NCBI GenBank assembly: GCA_022071955.1
Contig: JAJVIM010000017.1
Span: 1-49,095, forward strand
DNA length: 49,095 nt
Direction of reading: 5' to 3'
From: Anaerolineae bacterium
GTDB taxonomy: Bacteria; Chloroflexota; Anaerolineae; 4572-78; J111
The first letter of the stretch is position 1. Each line of letters opens with the position of its first letter. The position numbers were made by a program, and so were the translations under genes. The notes beneath the pieces were generated by a model. The model saw nothing but the letters and a program-made list of their open reading frames with translations, searched no databases and was not told where the DNA came from. This document shows positions 18,635-27,499 of the stretch, piece after piece.

Positions 18635-19759
18635 ATGCGAAACAATATTCGGCTTGGCAAATTGTTTGGGATTGAAGTGGGCCTGGACTATTCCTGGTTT
18701 ATCATCTTTTTGCTTATCGTCTGGTCGTTGGCCGGGCATTACCTGATACTCCGCCAGAGCTGGTCTTTTGCATTTCGCCTGGGACTGGCGCTGGTCACGG
18801 CCGTGCTCTTTTTTGCTTCTATCCTGGCCCACGAGTTCGGCCACAGCCTGGTGGCCATCGCCAAAGGCGTACCGGTACAGCGCATTACCCTGTTTATCTT
18901 CGGGGGCATCGCTCAGATTACGCGAGAGCCGAAACAGGCGCTGGATGAGTTTCTCATCGCCATCGCCGGGCCGGCGGTCAGTCTGGCGCTGGCGGGCGGG
19001 TTCGGCCTGGTGTGGCTGGTCGGACGGCAGTTGGACCTGCGCGGCCTGGCTGAATTGGGCAGCTGGCTGGGCCTGATTAACCTGAGCCTGGCCATATTTA
19101 ACCTGATCCCCGGCTTTCCGCTGGACGGCGGCCGCGTGCTGCGGGCCATCGTCTGGGGAGTGACGGGCAACATGCTGCGGGCCACCCGCCTGGTCGCGAT
19201 CATCGGCCAAGGGGTGGCCTGGCTGTTTATAGCCGCCGGTATCTGGCAAGTTTTCGCCGGTAGTTGGGCCAACGGGTTGTGGATCGCCTTTATCGGCTGG
19301 TTCTTGAACAACGTTGCCGCCAGTAGCGGTCAACAGGCGGCCTGGCAGGAACTACTGCAGGGCCACACGGCTGCTGAGGTGATGATGACCGATTGTCCCC
19401 GCTTGCCGCCGGATATGAGCCTGGCGCAACTGGTAAACGGAGCCATCTTATCCAGCGGCCGTCGCTGCTTTCCGGTGGTAGACGGGGAGCGCATGGTGGG
19501 GCTGGTGACTGTACACCAGGTGAAAGATGTGCCGCGCGAAGTCTGGCCGACAACGGCGGTGGGCCAGGTGATGATACCGGCAGCGCAGTTACGCAGCGCC
19601 CGGCCAGGCGAGAAACTATCGGTGGTGCTGGAACGAATGACCAATAAAGGCATAAACCAGCTACCGGTGATGGAAAACGGTCGTTTAGTGGGCATAGTGG
19701 CCCGAAACAATATCCTGAACGCCATCCGCACCCTGTCAGAGCTGACGTCAGCGCCTTGA
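18635..19759 (+). CDS. Site-2-protease (M50) membrane metalloprotease with CBS pair
   Basis: A 374-residue protein. Membrane region with the zinc motif ILAHEFGHSLVA and the second motif NLIPGFPLDGGRVLRAI supplying the Asp ligand, as in S2P/SpoIVFB-like proteases. The C-terminal half (about 245-370) holds two CBS motifs (AEVMMTDCPRLPPDM... and GQVMIPAAQLRSARPGEKL), which usually bind adenine nucleotides and gate activity. Family role: intramembrane cleavage of membrane-bound regulators. No substrate can be named; the CFA synthase just upstream hints at a membrane-stress role. Confidence 0.93.
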   Translation: MRNNIRLGKLFGIEVGLDYSWFIIFLLIVWSLAGHYLILRQSWSFAFRLGLALVTAVLFFASILAHEFGHSLVAIAKGVPVQRITLFIFGGIAQITREPKQALDEFLIAIAGPAVSLALAGGFGLVWLVGRQLDLRGLAELGSWLGLINLSLAIFNLIPGFPLDGGRVLRAIVWGVTGNMLRATRLVAIIGQGVAWLFIAAGIWQVFAGSWANGLWIAFIGWFLNNVAASSGQQAAWQELLQGHTAAEVMMTDCPRLPPDMSLAQLVNGAILSSGRRCFPVVDGERMVGLVTVHQVKDVPREVWPTTAVGQVMIPAAQLRSARPGEKLSVVLERMTNKGINQLPVMENGRLVGIVARNNILNAIRTLSELTSAP

Positions 19760-19832
19760 GCTCACGAAGTGGGAATGAGGCAGCCGCTGAGATGCTGGTT
19801 ACTAAAGCAAGGCGGTTCCTGGAGCGTGAACC

Positions 19833-20368
19833 ATGCCGGTAGAGACACAGGATGAACAGACGCACCACGCCCGATCCTGGTACGGGGTCACGGCCGAAAT
19901 CGCCGTGGAAACTAACCTGTGGCACCTGGTGCGGGTGGGGCCGTGGCTTTATCATACCCGCTGCTGGTGAAGCCGGTGTTGCGCCGGGGGCCGCCCCGCC
20001 AGGAGCGACTGTACCTGAGTTTTCTGCACGAGTTTGGCCACCTGCAAACGTTGCCGGTGGCCGGGCTGCACTTGCTATGGCTGCTGAAAAACGGCCGTTG
20101 GCGCGGGTGCGGTTGGTGAGAAACGTTGGCGATGCTGACAGCCGCAGCCGTAACCCACGAGGCGGTGTGGGAACTGGCCAGTGAAACGTACGTGATCGTG
20201 AAGACAGGGCCAGAGTATGGCCGTATCTATCACCGATACCCCAATCCGGTTGGGCAAATCGCCTTTTGGGGCAGCATGGCGGCAACGGCCGTGCTTCTGA
20301 CGCGTTGGTTGCTACGATCCAGACCTGTACGTGGGGAACGTGACGAGAGCAGAGATGAGCGATTTTGA
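19833..20368 (+). pseudogene. Broken paralogue of the membrane protein at 31049
   Basis: Reading begins MPVETQDEQTHHARSWYGVTAEIAVETNLWHLVRVG, parallel to the intact copy at 31049 (VRAWYGLTGEIVVENDLWHLVKMGG). A one-base loss in a G run near 19936 shifts the frame; the second frame continues with SYPLLVKPVLRRGPPRQERLYLSFLHEFGHLQTLP, meets an in-frame TGA at 20117-20119, then resumes in the same frame with THEAVWELASETYVIV. The TGA aligns near a Leu, not a Cys, and no SECIS-like loop was sought further, so decay or sequencing error is preferred over recoding. Confidence 0.75.
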
Positions 20369-20741
20369 AATAAGGCTAAATTGTTCGTGCGAGGATGCGG
20401 CGCGGCTGACCGGCGAAACGCTGGCGCGCCACTGCTTCAAGGTTGTCCGCACCTTTGACCTGCGTGATGCAATGCGTGTTCAGGGAACGCTTTGTCAATG
20501 CCCGTATCACGGCAGCGAAACCTGCACTTGTAACCATATTGTGTTGTCCGTGTGGCAGACTACAGAGTCAGGTCAGCCTGCCTCACCCCCCACCCAGATC
20601 CTCATCAGTAGCCATCAGGGGGACACCTGGTTTAGCCTGCCTGCTCTGGCCGGTTCTCCGGTAGAATTTCAAGAGCGGATTAACAGCCCTGGCCTGCTGC
20701 GCGGCCTGGCCGAGGTGCTGCACACAGCCGCCTCAGCCTGA
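20355..20741 (+). CDS. Small Cys-rich protein of unknown function
   Basis: A 128-residue protein from ATG 20355 (MSDFEIRLNCSCEDAARL). It carries a cluster of cysteines and histidines, GTLCQCPYHGSETCTCNHIVL, that looks able to bind a metal, and a middle part (HCFKVVRTFDLRDAM) faintly like DUF302-type folds. It overlaps the tail of the broken gene upstream in another frame. Nothing firm can be said about function; the position before a two-component pair may be coincidental. Confidence 0.65.
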   Translation: MSDFEIRLNCSCEDAARLTGETLARHCFKVVRTFDLRDAMRVQGTLCQCPYHGSETCTCNHIVLSVWQTTESGQPASPPTQILISSHQGDTWFSLPALAGSPVEFQERINSPGLLRGLAEVLHTAASA

Positions 20742-20795
20742 AAAAAAAGCTAACACGGCCAACCGGCCAGGCATAAGTGTTTAGGAGAGACAGCA

Positions 20796-21467
20796 ATGAG
20801 CGATAAAATTCGGGTGATTGTGGCCGACGATCACGCTGTGGTTCGCCAGGGAGTCCGCGATTACCTGACCGACGAAGCCGACATCGAGGTGGTGGCCGAA
20901 GCGGGAGATGGGGCCGAGGCGCTGGCGCAGGTGGACGCCCTGCAGCCTGACGTTGTACTCCTCGACATTCAGATGCCCAACGTATCGGGTCTTGAGGCCG
21001 TTGGCCGGATTAAGGCCCAGCACCCGGATGTCAAAATCCTTATCCTGACCTCATATGACAGCGATCCGTATATCTTCAACCTGCTCAAGACCGGCATCAA
21101 CGGCTACCTACTCAAGACGGCCGGGCCGGACGAGTTGGTCCGCGCCGTGCGGACCGTCTACCAGGGCCGGTCGGTGTTGGGGACCGAGGTGATGGAGCGG
21201 GTGGTTGAAAGCTTCGCCCGCGGCCGGTTGGTAGAAAGTGAGATCGCAACCGGCGATGCGCTCACCGAACGGGAATTGGAAGTACTCAAACTCGTCGCCC
21301 GTGGCCTGACGAATATCGCCATTGCCCGGCAATTGGACCTCAGCGACCGGACCGTGCAAGGCCACCTGGCCAACATCTACGCCAAGCTTCAAGCGGCCAA
21401 CCGGACCGAGGCCGTGCTGAAAGCGCTGCGGCGGGGATGGATTGGACTGGACGACGTAGCAGGTTGA
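20796..21467 (+). CDS. NarL/FixJ-family response regulator
   Basis: A 223-residue protein. Receiver domain with VIVADDHAVVRQG, the phospho-acceptor in VVLLDIQMPNVSG and the conserved KT in YLLKTAGPDEL; LuxR-type helix-turn-helix at the C-terminus: LTERELEVLKLVARGLTNIAIARQLDLSDRTVQGHLANIYAKL. TAGGAGAGACAGCA gives a strong ribosome binding site. The histidine kinase of the matching HisKA_3 class follows 49 bp later, so they are very likely a cognate pair. Targets are unknown. Confidence 0.95.
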   Translation: MSDKIRVIVADDHAVVRQGVRDYLTDEADIEVVAEAGDGAEALAQVDALQPDVVLLDIQMPNVSGLEAVGRIKAQHPDVKILILTSYDSDPYIFNLLKTGINGYLLKTAGPDELVRAVRTVYQGRSVLGTEVMERVVESFARGRLVESEIATGDALTERELEVLKLVARGLTNIAIARQLDLSDRTVQGHLANIYAKLQAANRTEAVLKALRRGWIGLDDVAG

Positions 21468-21516
21468 AGATCGGTCATTTTTGAGGCCTTGTTCCTAAAT
21501 CCGGAGGGAGAGTTCG

Positions 21517-23283
21517 TTGCGGATCATTCGTGGACTGCTATTCCAGCTTATACTGTGGATTGTGGCGCCCCTGGTGGTGATTACGGTGGTCTCGGCCTTG
21601 ACCATCTACGTGAATCAGCAAGCGGTCCGTACGGTAGCGGTCGATCGCGCGACACGATTAGCGCTAGTGATGGCTGCCAGCTTGTCCCATAGGCTGGCCG
21701 AATACAGCGGCGTGCTGCAAACGCTGGCCGATGCCGAAGCCGTCCACCCCAATGACCGACCGGCTCAACAGAGCGCGCTCGAGCAAGCCGAAGATGCGCG
21801 CGCCTTGTTTAACGATGGCCTGGCGCTGTTAGATCCTGCCGGCGCAATCGTGGCCCGCTCAAACGGGGGAGAGCGATGGTTGTCGTATCCGGCGGTGGCG
21901 GCTATCCAGGCGCAGGTGGCGGCGACAGATCGGCCGGATTTCTGGCCGCTGCCGCTTGATGCGACTTTTGACCAGGGCCTGGTCCTGCTGGCGGTGCCTG
22001 TCAAAAGCAAAGGCTCCCCTGAGTCAAGTCGAAGGGGCGAAGGGCCTGGGTCAGACGGTAGCGTGCTCATTGGCGCCTTCTCGCCGGCCCAGTTGAGGGC
22101 CGCTGAAGTGCTCGCTGACCTGGAAAGCGGGAATCGAGGGGTTAGCTACGTGGTAGATAGTCGCGGCCAGATCATCTATCATCCCCGGGCCGAGCTGGCC
22201 GGCCAGACCGATAGCCATCGGCCCGAAATCGAACAGCTGAAAACCGACCAGGCTGGCGCGTTGGTTTACACCGATGCCGGGAATGAATCGTGGGTGGTTG
22301 GCTATGCCCCGGTGCCGGTTGTCGCCTGGGGCGTGATTATCCAGGAACCGTGGGCTGAGATCGTCAACCCAAACAACGCCCAGTCCTCGGCCATTCCTTT
22401 GGTGTTGGTCATCCTGGCGGCGCTGGTCTCGCTGGCAGCGGTATACCTGATGATGTATTACGTGATCCGGCCGCTGCGGGCACTAGATCACGTCGCCGGA
22501 CAGTTCGGCTGGGGTCATCTCACGGCTATCGAAACGCCGGTGGGCGGTGTCCAGGAGATTAAGGATTTGCACGTCACCTTGCGGCAGATGGCCGAACAGA
22601 TTCAACAGTACCAGACCGGCCTGCAGAGCTATACTGCGGCCGTAACCCAGGGCCAGGAGGCGGAGCGTACCCGGCTGGCGCGCGAACTCCACGATGACAC
22701 CGCCCAGTCGCTGGTCGGCCTCATTCAACGCATCAAGCTGGCCCAACGCGATCTTAAGCATAACCCAGCGCGAACGGCGGAGCGATTGAGCGAGCTGGAG
22801 GCGCTAGCGAGCACCGCCTGGCAGGAGGTGCGCCGTTTCAGCGAGGACCTGCGGCCGTCGTACCTGGAGCAGTTGGGGTTAGTGCCAGCGCTGACGGTGC
22901 TGGTTGAGCAAGGCAAGCCTCAGAGCGAGCCGGAGGTATCGTTAACCGTGGCGGGGCCGGAGCAGCGGCTCTCGCCCGCGCTGGAGTTAGCCGTGTTTCG
23001 GATTGTGCAGGAAGGACTGAACAATGTCCGCCACCATTCCCAGGCGGCGCACGTCGCCGTCGAACTGACCTTCGCCAGTGATGGACTCAGCCTCTCCATC
23101 GAGGACGATGGTCGTGGCTTTGAGCCGCCCAGGTTGCCCTACGATTTGACCCGGCAGGGCCACTTTGGCCTGGCCGGGATGCACGAGCGGGTCTCGTTGG
23201 TGGGTGGACGCCTGTCAATCGACTCGGCGCGGGGTCGCGGCACTCGGATTGTTGCCTTTGTGCCGTACCATAGGCCAAGTTAA
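21517..23283 (+). CDS. HisKA_3-type sensor histidine kinase with Cache-like sensor and HAMP
   Basis: A 588-residue membrane kinase that starts at TTG 21517 after GGAGGGAGAG. Parts in order: helix 1 (LLFQLILWIVAPLVVITVVSALTI), an extracytoplasmic Cache-like sensor of about 250 residues, helix 2 (IPLVLVILAALVSLAAVYLMMYYV), HAMP, HisKA_3 with the phospho-His in ERTRLARELHDDTAQSLV (about residue 392), and a HATPase domain (FRIVQEGLNNVRHHSQAAHV, DDGRGFEPP). It pairs with the NarL-type regulator upstream. A palindromic mini-repeat is inserted in frame in the sensor domain at 22016-22037. Confidence 0.95.
   Translation: MRIIRGLLFQLILWIVAPLVVITVVSALTIYVNQQAVRTVAVDRATRLALVMAASLSHRLAEYSGVLQTLADAEAVHPNDRPAQQSALEQAEDARALFNDGLALLDPAGAIVARSNGGERWLSYPAVAAIQAQVAATDRPDFWPLPLDATFDQGLVLLAVPVKSKGSPESSRRGEGPGSDGSVLIGAFSPAQLRAAEVLADLESGNRGVSYVVDSRGQIIYHPRAELAGQTDSHRPEIEQLKTDQAGALVYTDAGNESWVVGYAPVPVVAWGVIIQEPWAEIVNPNNAQSSAIPLVLVILAALVSLAAVYLMMYYVIRPLRALDHVAGQFGWGHLTAIETPVGGVQEIKDLHVTLRQMAEQIQQYQTGLQSYTAAVTQGQEAERTRLARELHDDTAQSLVGLIQRIKLAQRDLKHNPARTAERLSELEALASTAWQEVRRFSEDLRPSYLEQLGLVPALTVLVEQGKPQSEPEVSLTVAGPEQRLSPALELAVFRIVQEGLNNVRHHSQAAHVAVELTFASDGLSLSIEDDGRGFEPPRLPYDLTRQGHFGLAGMHERVSLVGGRLSIDSARGRGTRIVAFVPYHRPS
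22016..22037. repeat. In-frame palindromic mini-repeat inside the kinase gene
   Basis: Imperfect palindrome beginning CCCCTGAG and ending GAAGGGG. It resembles the small dispersed CCCTTCGACxxxxCTCAGGG-type repeat seen in many environmental genomes. It encodes the odd low-complexity stretch KGSPESSRRGEGPG within the sensor domain, keeping the frame. Confidence 0.6.
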
Positions 23284-23447
23284 CCGTTTCCTCACTCGCA
23301 TTTTTGCCCCCTTTCCAACGGGCCATCTGGCTCTGCTGCCAAGAGCCTGGCTGTATTACAATGATTATGATTAAAACTTAAAAAAATATGCTGAAGCATC
23401 ATTAATGCAGGTGGCAACGTGCCTGCACTCTGTGAGGAGGTAAAACA

Positions 23448-24185
23448 ATGAAAACGCAAATTATTCTCTGGACTGCCGGGATCATTTTGTTTGGGGCGGC
23501 GATATTTGCCCTGGGCTACCTATCCCGCGGTGGCGCGACTTCGACTGCGCCGCCTGAGTTCAGCTTGAGTCCAGGAGGCATGGGGATGACCAGCGGCGGT
23601 GCCGGCTACTTTCTGGGTGGCGATACCAGCGGGTATGGCCCCTCCACGATCGCCGTGCCCACCGAAGAGTTGGTAGCCGAGGTCCAGCAGTACCTCGACA
23701 GGTTGGACAATCCTGACTTAAGCCTGGCCCGGCTGCGAGAGTTCCGCTGGGCTTACCAGGCAGAGGTGGTGGAACGCAGCACCGGTCGTCACGCCTTTGG
23801 GTTGATGATTGGCAAGGGTACATCTCAAATCTCGCCTAAGGCCGGCCCCAACCTGTTCTGGAATACCAAGTATGGCTCTATGGTCGCAGAGGTAGGCGGC
23901 GGCTACGGGATGGTCGGCCGCATGCTAACTCAGGAGCCCGCCGGCGACATGGCCATTACCCAAGCTCAAGCTCGCAGTATCGCCGAGAAAGCGGTGGCAG
24001 AGGTTGGGCCTAACCTGAAGTTACACGATGAAGTGGATACCTACTACGGTTTCTATGAGTTTCATGTGCTCCAGGCAGAGAACCTGGTGGGTGAGCTGGA
24101 CGTCAACGGCTATAACGGCCAGGCCTGGTATAAAGAGTGGGGGGAGCCGCAGCTCGGTATGGAGAACCTGGCTTCAGCCCGGTAG
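23448..24185 (+). CDS. Membrane-anchored protein with PepSY-like C-terminus
   Basis: A 245-residue protein with a signal anchor (IILWTAGIILFGAAIFALGYLS), a Gly/Ser/Met-rich spacer and an extracytoplasmic domain. The C-terminal part (ITQAQARSIAEKAVAEVGPNLKLHDEVDTYYGFYEFHVLQ... GELDVNGYNGQAWYKEWG) has the helix-strand pattern and final WY-x-W of PepSY-like domains. GTGAGGAGGTAAAACA is a strong ribosome binding site. It may be regulated by the upstream two-component pair. Function unknown. Confidence 0.75.
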   Translation: MKTQIILWTAGIILFGAAIFALGYLSRGGATSTAPPEFSLSPGGMGMTSGGAGYFLGGDTSGYGPSTIAVPTEELVAEVQQYLDRLDNPDLSLARLREFRWAYQAEVVERSTGRHAFGLMIGKGTSQISPKAGPNLFWNTKYGSMVAEVGGGYGMVGRMLTQEPAGDMAITQAQARSIAEKAVAEVGPNLKLHDEVDTYYGFYEFHVLQAENLVGELDVNGYNGQAWYKEWGEPQLGMENLASAR

Positions 24186-24203
24186 TGCTGACCGGGAACC
24201 GAA

Positions 24204-25121
24204 TGGTTAAATCCAACTTCTTACTGCGTTCCTTATCAAAACCGGTGGCAGCAACCCAAAATGGCCTCGCTCCGGGCGACCTGGTCTGGTTGACGGTGGT
24301 GATGTTCCTGTGGGCGCTGTGCTATCCCCTCATCGCCGTGGGCCTCTCGCATGCGCCGCCCCTATACTTTGCTGCGCTGCGCTCATTCGTGGCCGGCGTT
24401 GGCCTGCTGGCGCCGGCTCTGGCCCTGCGCCGGCCGCTGCCAAAAGATTGGCGGGTATGGGTGACTTTGCTGGGGGTGGGCCTCAGCCTGACCGGACTGG
24501 GGTTTGGCGGCATGTTCCTGGCCGGCGGCATCGTTAGCCCCGGCCTGGCGACCGTCCTGGCCAATGCCCAACCGCTTATCGCGGCCGGATTGGCTTACGT
24601 GATTCTGAACGAACGGCTGGGGCCGCGCCGCCGGGTCGGCTTGCTGCTGGGCTTTGCCGGCATCCTGTTGATTGCCCTGCCGGGCTTTCGCCCTGAAACC
24701 GTCAACAGCAGCCCGCTGGGGGTCGGCTTCGTACTGCTTGGCGCCCCGGGGGTGGCCGCTGCTCAAACGCCTGGCCGGACAGGTGGATGTGCTGATGGCC
24801 ACCGGCTGGCAATTCATCCTGGGCGGCGTACCGTTATATGTGACCGCCCAGATCTTTGAAGCGCCGGTAAAGGTGATGTGGAATCCGGCCTTTGTGTGTA
24901 TGTTGTTGACGCTGGGGCTGCTGGGGACGGCGCTGGCCCTCCTGCTGTGGTTTGCGCTGCTACGCCGGAGCGAGTTAAACCGCCTGAATACCTTCACCTT
25001 CCTGACGCCGGCTTTTGCCCTTATCATCGGGGCCGTCTTCATTAATGAGCGCTTGGGCTTGGTCGAGGTGGGTGGCATCATCTTGATCCTGCTTGGTCTG
25101 CTGTGGGTCAGCCGCCGGTGA
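24204..25121 (+). pseudogene. EamA-family transporter with a frameshift
   Basis: The first half (from ATG 24204, MVKSNFLLRSL) and second half (ending LLGLLWVSRR) together make a normal ten-helix drug/metabolite transporter of about 300 residues. The frame changes by one base around 24745-24765 (after GVGFVLLGAPG; the other frame resumes with LLKRLAGQVDVLMATGWQFI). Motifs WALCYPLIAVGL, NAQPLIAAGLAYVILNERLG and FLTPAFALIIGAVFINERLG are clear. A run of C and G at the break makes a sequencing or assembly error possible; otherwise the gene is inactive. Confidence 0.8.
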
Positions 25122-25145
25122 GTATATATGCAAGAAGTCACAAAC

Positions 25146-25197
25146 CGGGAGAGAATCTAGAGTGCTTCAATCGTTCTTGCTTGAGGTCGCTCTCCCG
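25146..25197 (+). other. Long inverted repeat before the cytochrome b operon
   Basis: CGGGAGAG and CTCTCCCG are separated by 36 nt that contain further partial pairing (CTTCAA with TTG and TTGAG). It lies about 145 bp upstream of the cytochrome b start in a stretch with no gene. It could be a terminator of the transporter transcript without U-run, or a leader element. Confidence 0.35.
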
Positions 25198-25341
25198 CTT
25201 GCCGGTACTTACGACGTTTGGGCCATTCTACCGCGCCGGGACCACGCCTTTTTGCCTGCCGTAAAACGGGCAAAATAGTGCTCCCACCATCGTCGTAAAA
25301 GAAGTACACTGAAGTTAAAGAGAGTAATAGCGGAGGAAGAT

Positions 25342-26430
25342 ATGGCTACTGACATCGAGCTAAAATCTACCGGTCAAACGGTAGAGGTGAGGCATGGTTT
25401 TTGGGACACGCTCGATGAGCGATTAGGGCTGTCGGGTCTGGCCTACCCGGTACCCGAACATGCGAATAGCCTGCCCTATTTATTGGGAGGCATTACCCTG
25501 GTTGGCTTTGTTATTCTCATCGGCACCGGAGTCCTGCTGGCTCAATTTTACCATCCCCATCCGGCCAACGCCCACGACAGCGTGATCTACATAATCACCG
25601 GAGTCCCTTTTGGAAATTTCATCCGCAGCGTCCACTTCTGGACGGCCAACCTGGTGGTGATGACCGCTGTGCTACACCTGATCCGGGTGTTTACTACCGG
25701 CAGCTATAAACGCCCACGTGAAGTCAACTGGCTGGTAGGCGTGGGGTTACTGGCGATTACCCTGGGATTTGTGTTCACCGGGACAGTGTTGAAGTGGGAT
25801 CAGGAAGGGGTTGAGGCCCTGGCCCATAACCGGGAGATTGGCGAACTGCTGGGGCTGTGGGGCGTCTGGTTCACCAGCGAGTTTAGCCGCAGTGTCCCAA
25901 TTCTAACCCGGCTGTATCTTGGCCACGTGACCCTTTTGCCGGCTGCTTTTACCGTCCTCATCATTGCCCACGTCTACCTGATCAAGCAACTGGGCATTTC
26001 TCCTAAAGCCACCCCGGAAGCAACTTACGAACCGCCAACCAAGGAGCAAGGAAGGGCGCGCTTTACCTTACATTTACGGCGGATGGTGGGATACGGTCTC
26101 TTGTTGTTGACCCTCGTAGGCATTTTGGCCCTGGTCTGGCCAGCGCCGTTAGGACAGGCCGGCGTTCCCGGGGCAGAAGTGACCAAGCCCCCCTGGATGT
26201 TCCTGCCTTTCTATCCGTTAGAAGACATCTTTGGGATAAGAGGGTTGCTGGGCGGTAGTATCTTTCTATTCGCGTTGCTGGCGCTGGTACCCTTTGTGGA
26301 TCGCAGTCCCTGGCTGTCGCCAGGCAAACGGCGCTGGATCGTCATTGCTGGGATCATTTTGCTGGTAATACTCATTATCTTGGGCGGTTACGCCTGGTTG
26401 AGCCGGCCGGCGCCTCATCTGATGGAGTAA
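25342..26430 (+). CDS. Cytochrome b (bc/b6-type) membrane subunit
   Basis: A 362-residue polytopic protein. The N-terminal cytochrome b part shows FIRSVHFWTANLVVMTAVLHLIRVFTTG with paired heme His residues, GFVFTGTVLKWDQE, and the second His pair in LGHVTLLPAAFTVLIIAHVYLIKQ. The C-terminal part (PPWMFLPFYPLEDIFG, the position of the PEWY loop, here PPWM) resembles the b6f subunit IV region. Together they would form the quinol-oxidising core. No Rieske or cytochrome c subunit is present in the window, which is unusual. Small membrane proteins follow within 10 bp, so it heads an operon. Confidence 0.93.
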   Translation: MATDIELKSTGQTVEVRHGFWDTLDERLGLSGLAYPVPEHANSLPYLLGGITLVGFVILIGTGVLLAQFYHPHPANAHDSVIYIITGVPFGNFIRSVHFWTANLVVMTAVLHLIRVFTTGSYKRPREVNWLVGVGLLAITLGFVFTGTVLKWDQEGVEALAHNREIGELLGLWGVWFTSEFSRSVPILTRLYLGHVTLLPAAFTVLIIAHVYLIKQLGISPKATPEATYEPPTKEQGRARFTLHLRRMVGYGLLLLTLVGILALVWPAPLGQAGVPGAEVTKPPWMFLPFYPLEDIFGIRGLLGGSIFLFALLALVPFVDRSPWLSPGKRRWIVIAGIILLVILIILGGYAWLSRPAPHLME

Positions 26431-26437
26431 AGGAACA

Positions 26438-26671
26438 ATGAATAATCGAGTAACTGTCACCTTTGTCATCTTGCTGGCTCTGACCAGCCTGGCTTCCGGT
26501 CAACTGTGGCTGCGAGGCAAAGTCTTAATCACAGGCCAGGCCGCTTTGTTAGACATAGCCCTCATCATTCTGAGTGTGGTTGTGCTCAGCGGGGGTTTGC
26601 TCGGGCTGGGGCGCATCTTGTACCGGATCGAACCCTTGTCTCAGGAAAGTGAGGAGAAAACTGATGGATAG
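26438..26671 (+). CDS. Small two-helix membrane protein in the cytochrome b operon
   Basis: A 77-residue protein, 7 bp after cytochrome b. Two hydrophobic segments (VTFVILLALTSLASGQLWL and ALLDIALIILSVVVLSGGLLGLG), then an acidic tail. Its stop overlaps the start of the next gene by 8 bp, so they are likely coupled. No family is recognised; it may be an accessory subunit. Confidence 0.65.
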   Translation: MNNRVTVTFVILLALTSLASGQLWLRGKVLITGQAALLDIALIILSVVVLSGGLLGLGRILYRIEPLSQESEEKTDG

Positions 26672-27188
26672 GCGAAACTTTCGAGTAATCTGGACCAGAC
26701 TGGTTGGCGTGTGGATTCTACTGCTGGTCCTGGCTGTAGGGGCCGGTCGGGTCCTGGCTCACGGCGAGGCTACCCTGACCGTCTCCCCGGCTGTGGTGGC
26801 CCCGGGGGCTGAAATTACCGTCACAGGCGAAGGCGTCGAAGCAGGAGAAAAGTTCACCATCACTGTAGAAGGATTAAATTTCAAGACGACGCTCGGAACG
26901 GTGACTGTCGGCGATGGTGAGGAGTTTCACCAGAATTTTGTCGTGCCTGCGGCTGCGCCCCCGAGTACATATCAGGTCCGGGCCACCAGCGCCGAGGGAG
27001 AAGTCATCACGGCCGAACTGACGGTAGAAACTGACGCAGCGGCATCGGTGACGGCAGCTTCAGCCAAGCCATCGGCCGAATTGATGCAACTGGAGCGGCC
27101 TCGATCTGCCAGACAATGGGGTATCATCATCGTCGGGCTGGTGGTTAGCGCTGCTCTGGGCCTGTGGTTGGTGCAGAGCGTGACGTAA
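26664..27188 (+). CDS. Exported Ig-like protein with C-terminal membrane anchor
   Basis: A 174-residue protein from ATG 26664 after GGAGAAAAC. A signal peptide (VWILLLVLAVGAGRVLAHGEA) ends so that the mature protein begins HGEATLTVSP, as in copper-resistance CopC-like proteins. It has one Ig-like domain (AEITVTGEGVEAGEKFTITVEG) and a C-terminal helix (GIIIVGLVVSAALGLWLVQ). The N-terminal His after the cleavage site could bind metal. Overlap with the preceding gene places it in the cytochrome b operon. Confidence 0.75.
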   Translation: MDRRNFRVIWTRLVGVWILLLVLAVGAGRVLAHGEATLTVSPAVVAPGAEITVTGEGVEAGEKFTITVEGLNFKTTLGTVTVGDGEEFHQNFVVPAAAPPSTYQVRATSAEGEVITAELTVETDAAASVTAASAKPSAELMQLERPRSARQWGIIIVGLVVSAALGLWLVQSVT

Positions 27189-27268
27189 TTTATTTGGACG
27201 TTGTAAGACGAAAGTCGTCTTTTGGAGCTGGAAAAAGATCAATAGCTTGATGCCTGGTAGAGGTTGAG

Positions 27269-27481
27269 ATGTTTAAGCAATTATTAAGAAGTTTTCACTC
27301 GGAGGATATGGCCCTGGCGTTGGTCCTGTGGTTGTGTAGCCTGCCGCTGGTCGCCCTCCTGGTCATCCCCTTCTTTGGGTTGAAGGCGGCTGCGGTCGTG
27401 GCTTTGGTCCTGTTCTTGGTGGCCATGGCAGTCTGCTGGGGTATCTGTGGCTGGCAGGTTTTCCAGGAGAGAATCCGTTGA
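27269..27481 (+). CDS. Small membrane protein
   Basis: A 70-residue protein with two hydrophobic segments (LALVLWLCSLPLVALLVIPFFG and AAAVVALVLFLVAMAVCWGICG). The start ATG lies 81 bp after the Ig-like gene with a modest GAGG binding site. No family is recognised. It is followed after 18 bp by the DUF2180-like gene, so it is probably part of the same transcript. Confidence 0.6.
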   Translation: MFKQLLRSFHSEDMALALVLWLCSLPLVALLVIPFFGLKAAAVVALVLFLVAMAVCWGICGWQVFQERIR

Positions 27482-27499
27482 TGAAAGGAGGTGAGAACT

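Noticed and set aside
20117..20119. In-frame TGA in the broken HEFGH-protein copy as selenocysteine
   Set aside because: It aligns near a Leu in the intact copy, and the gene also has a frameshift upstream, so decay explains it.
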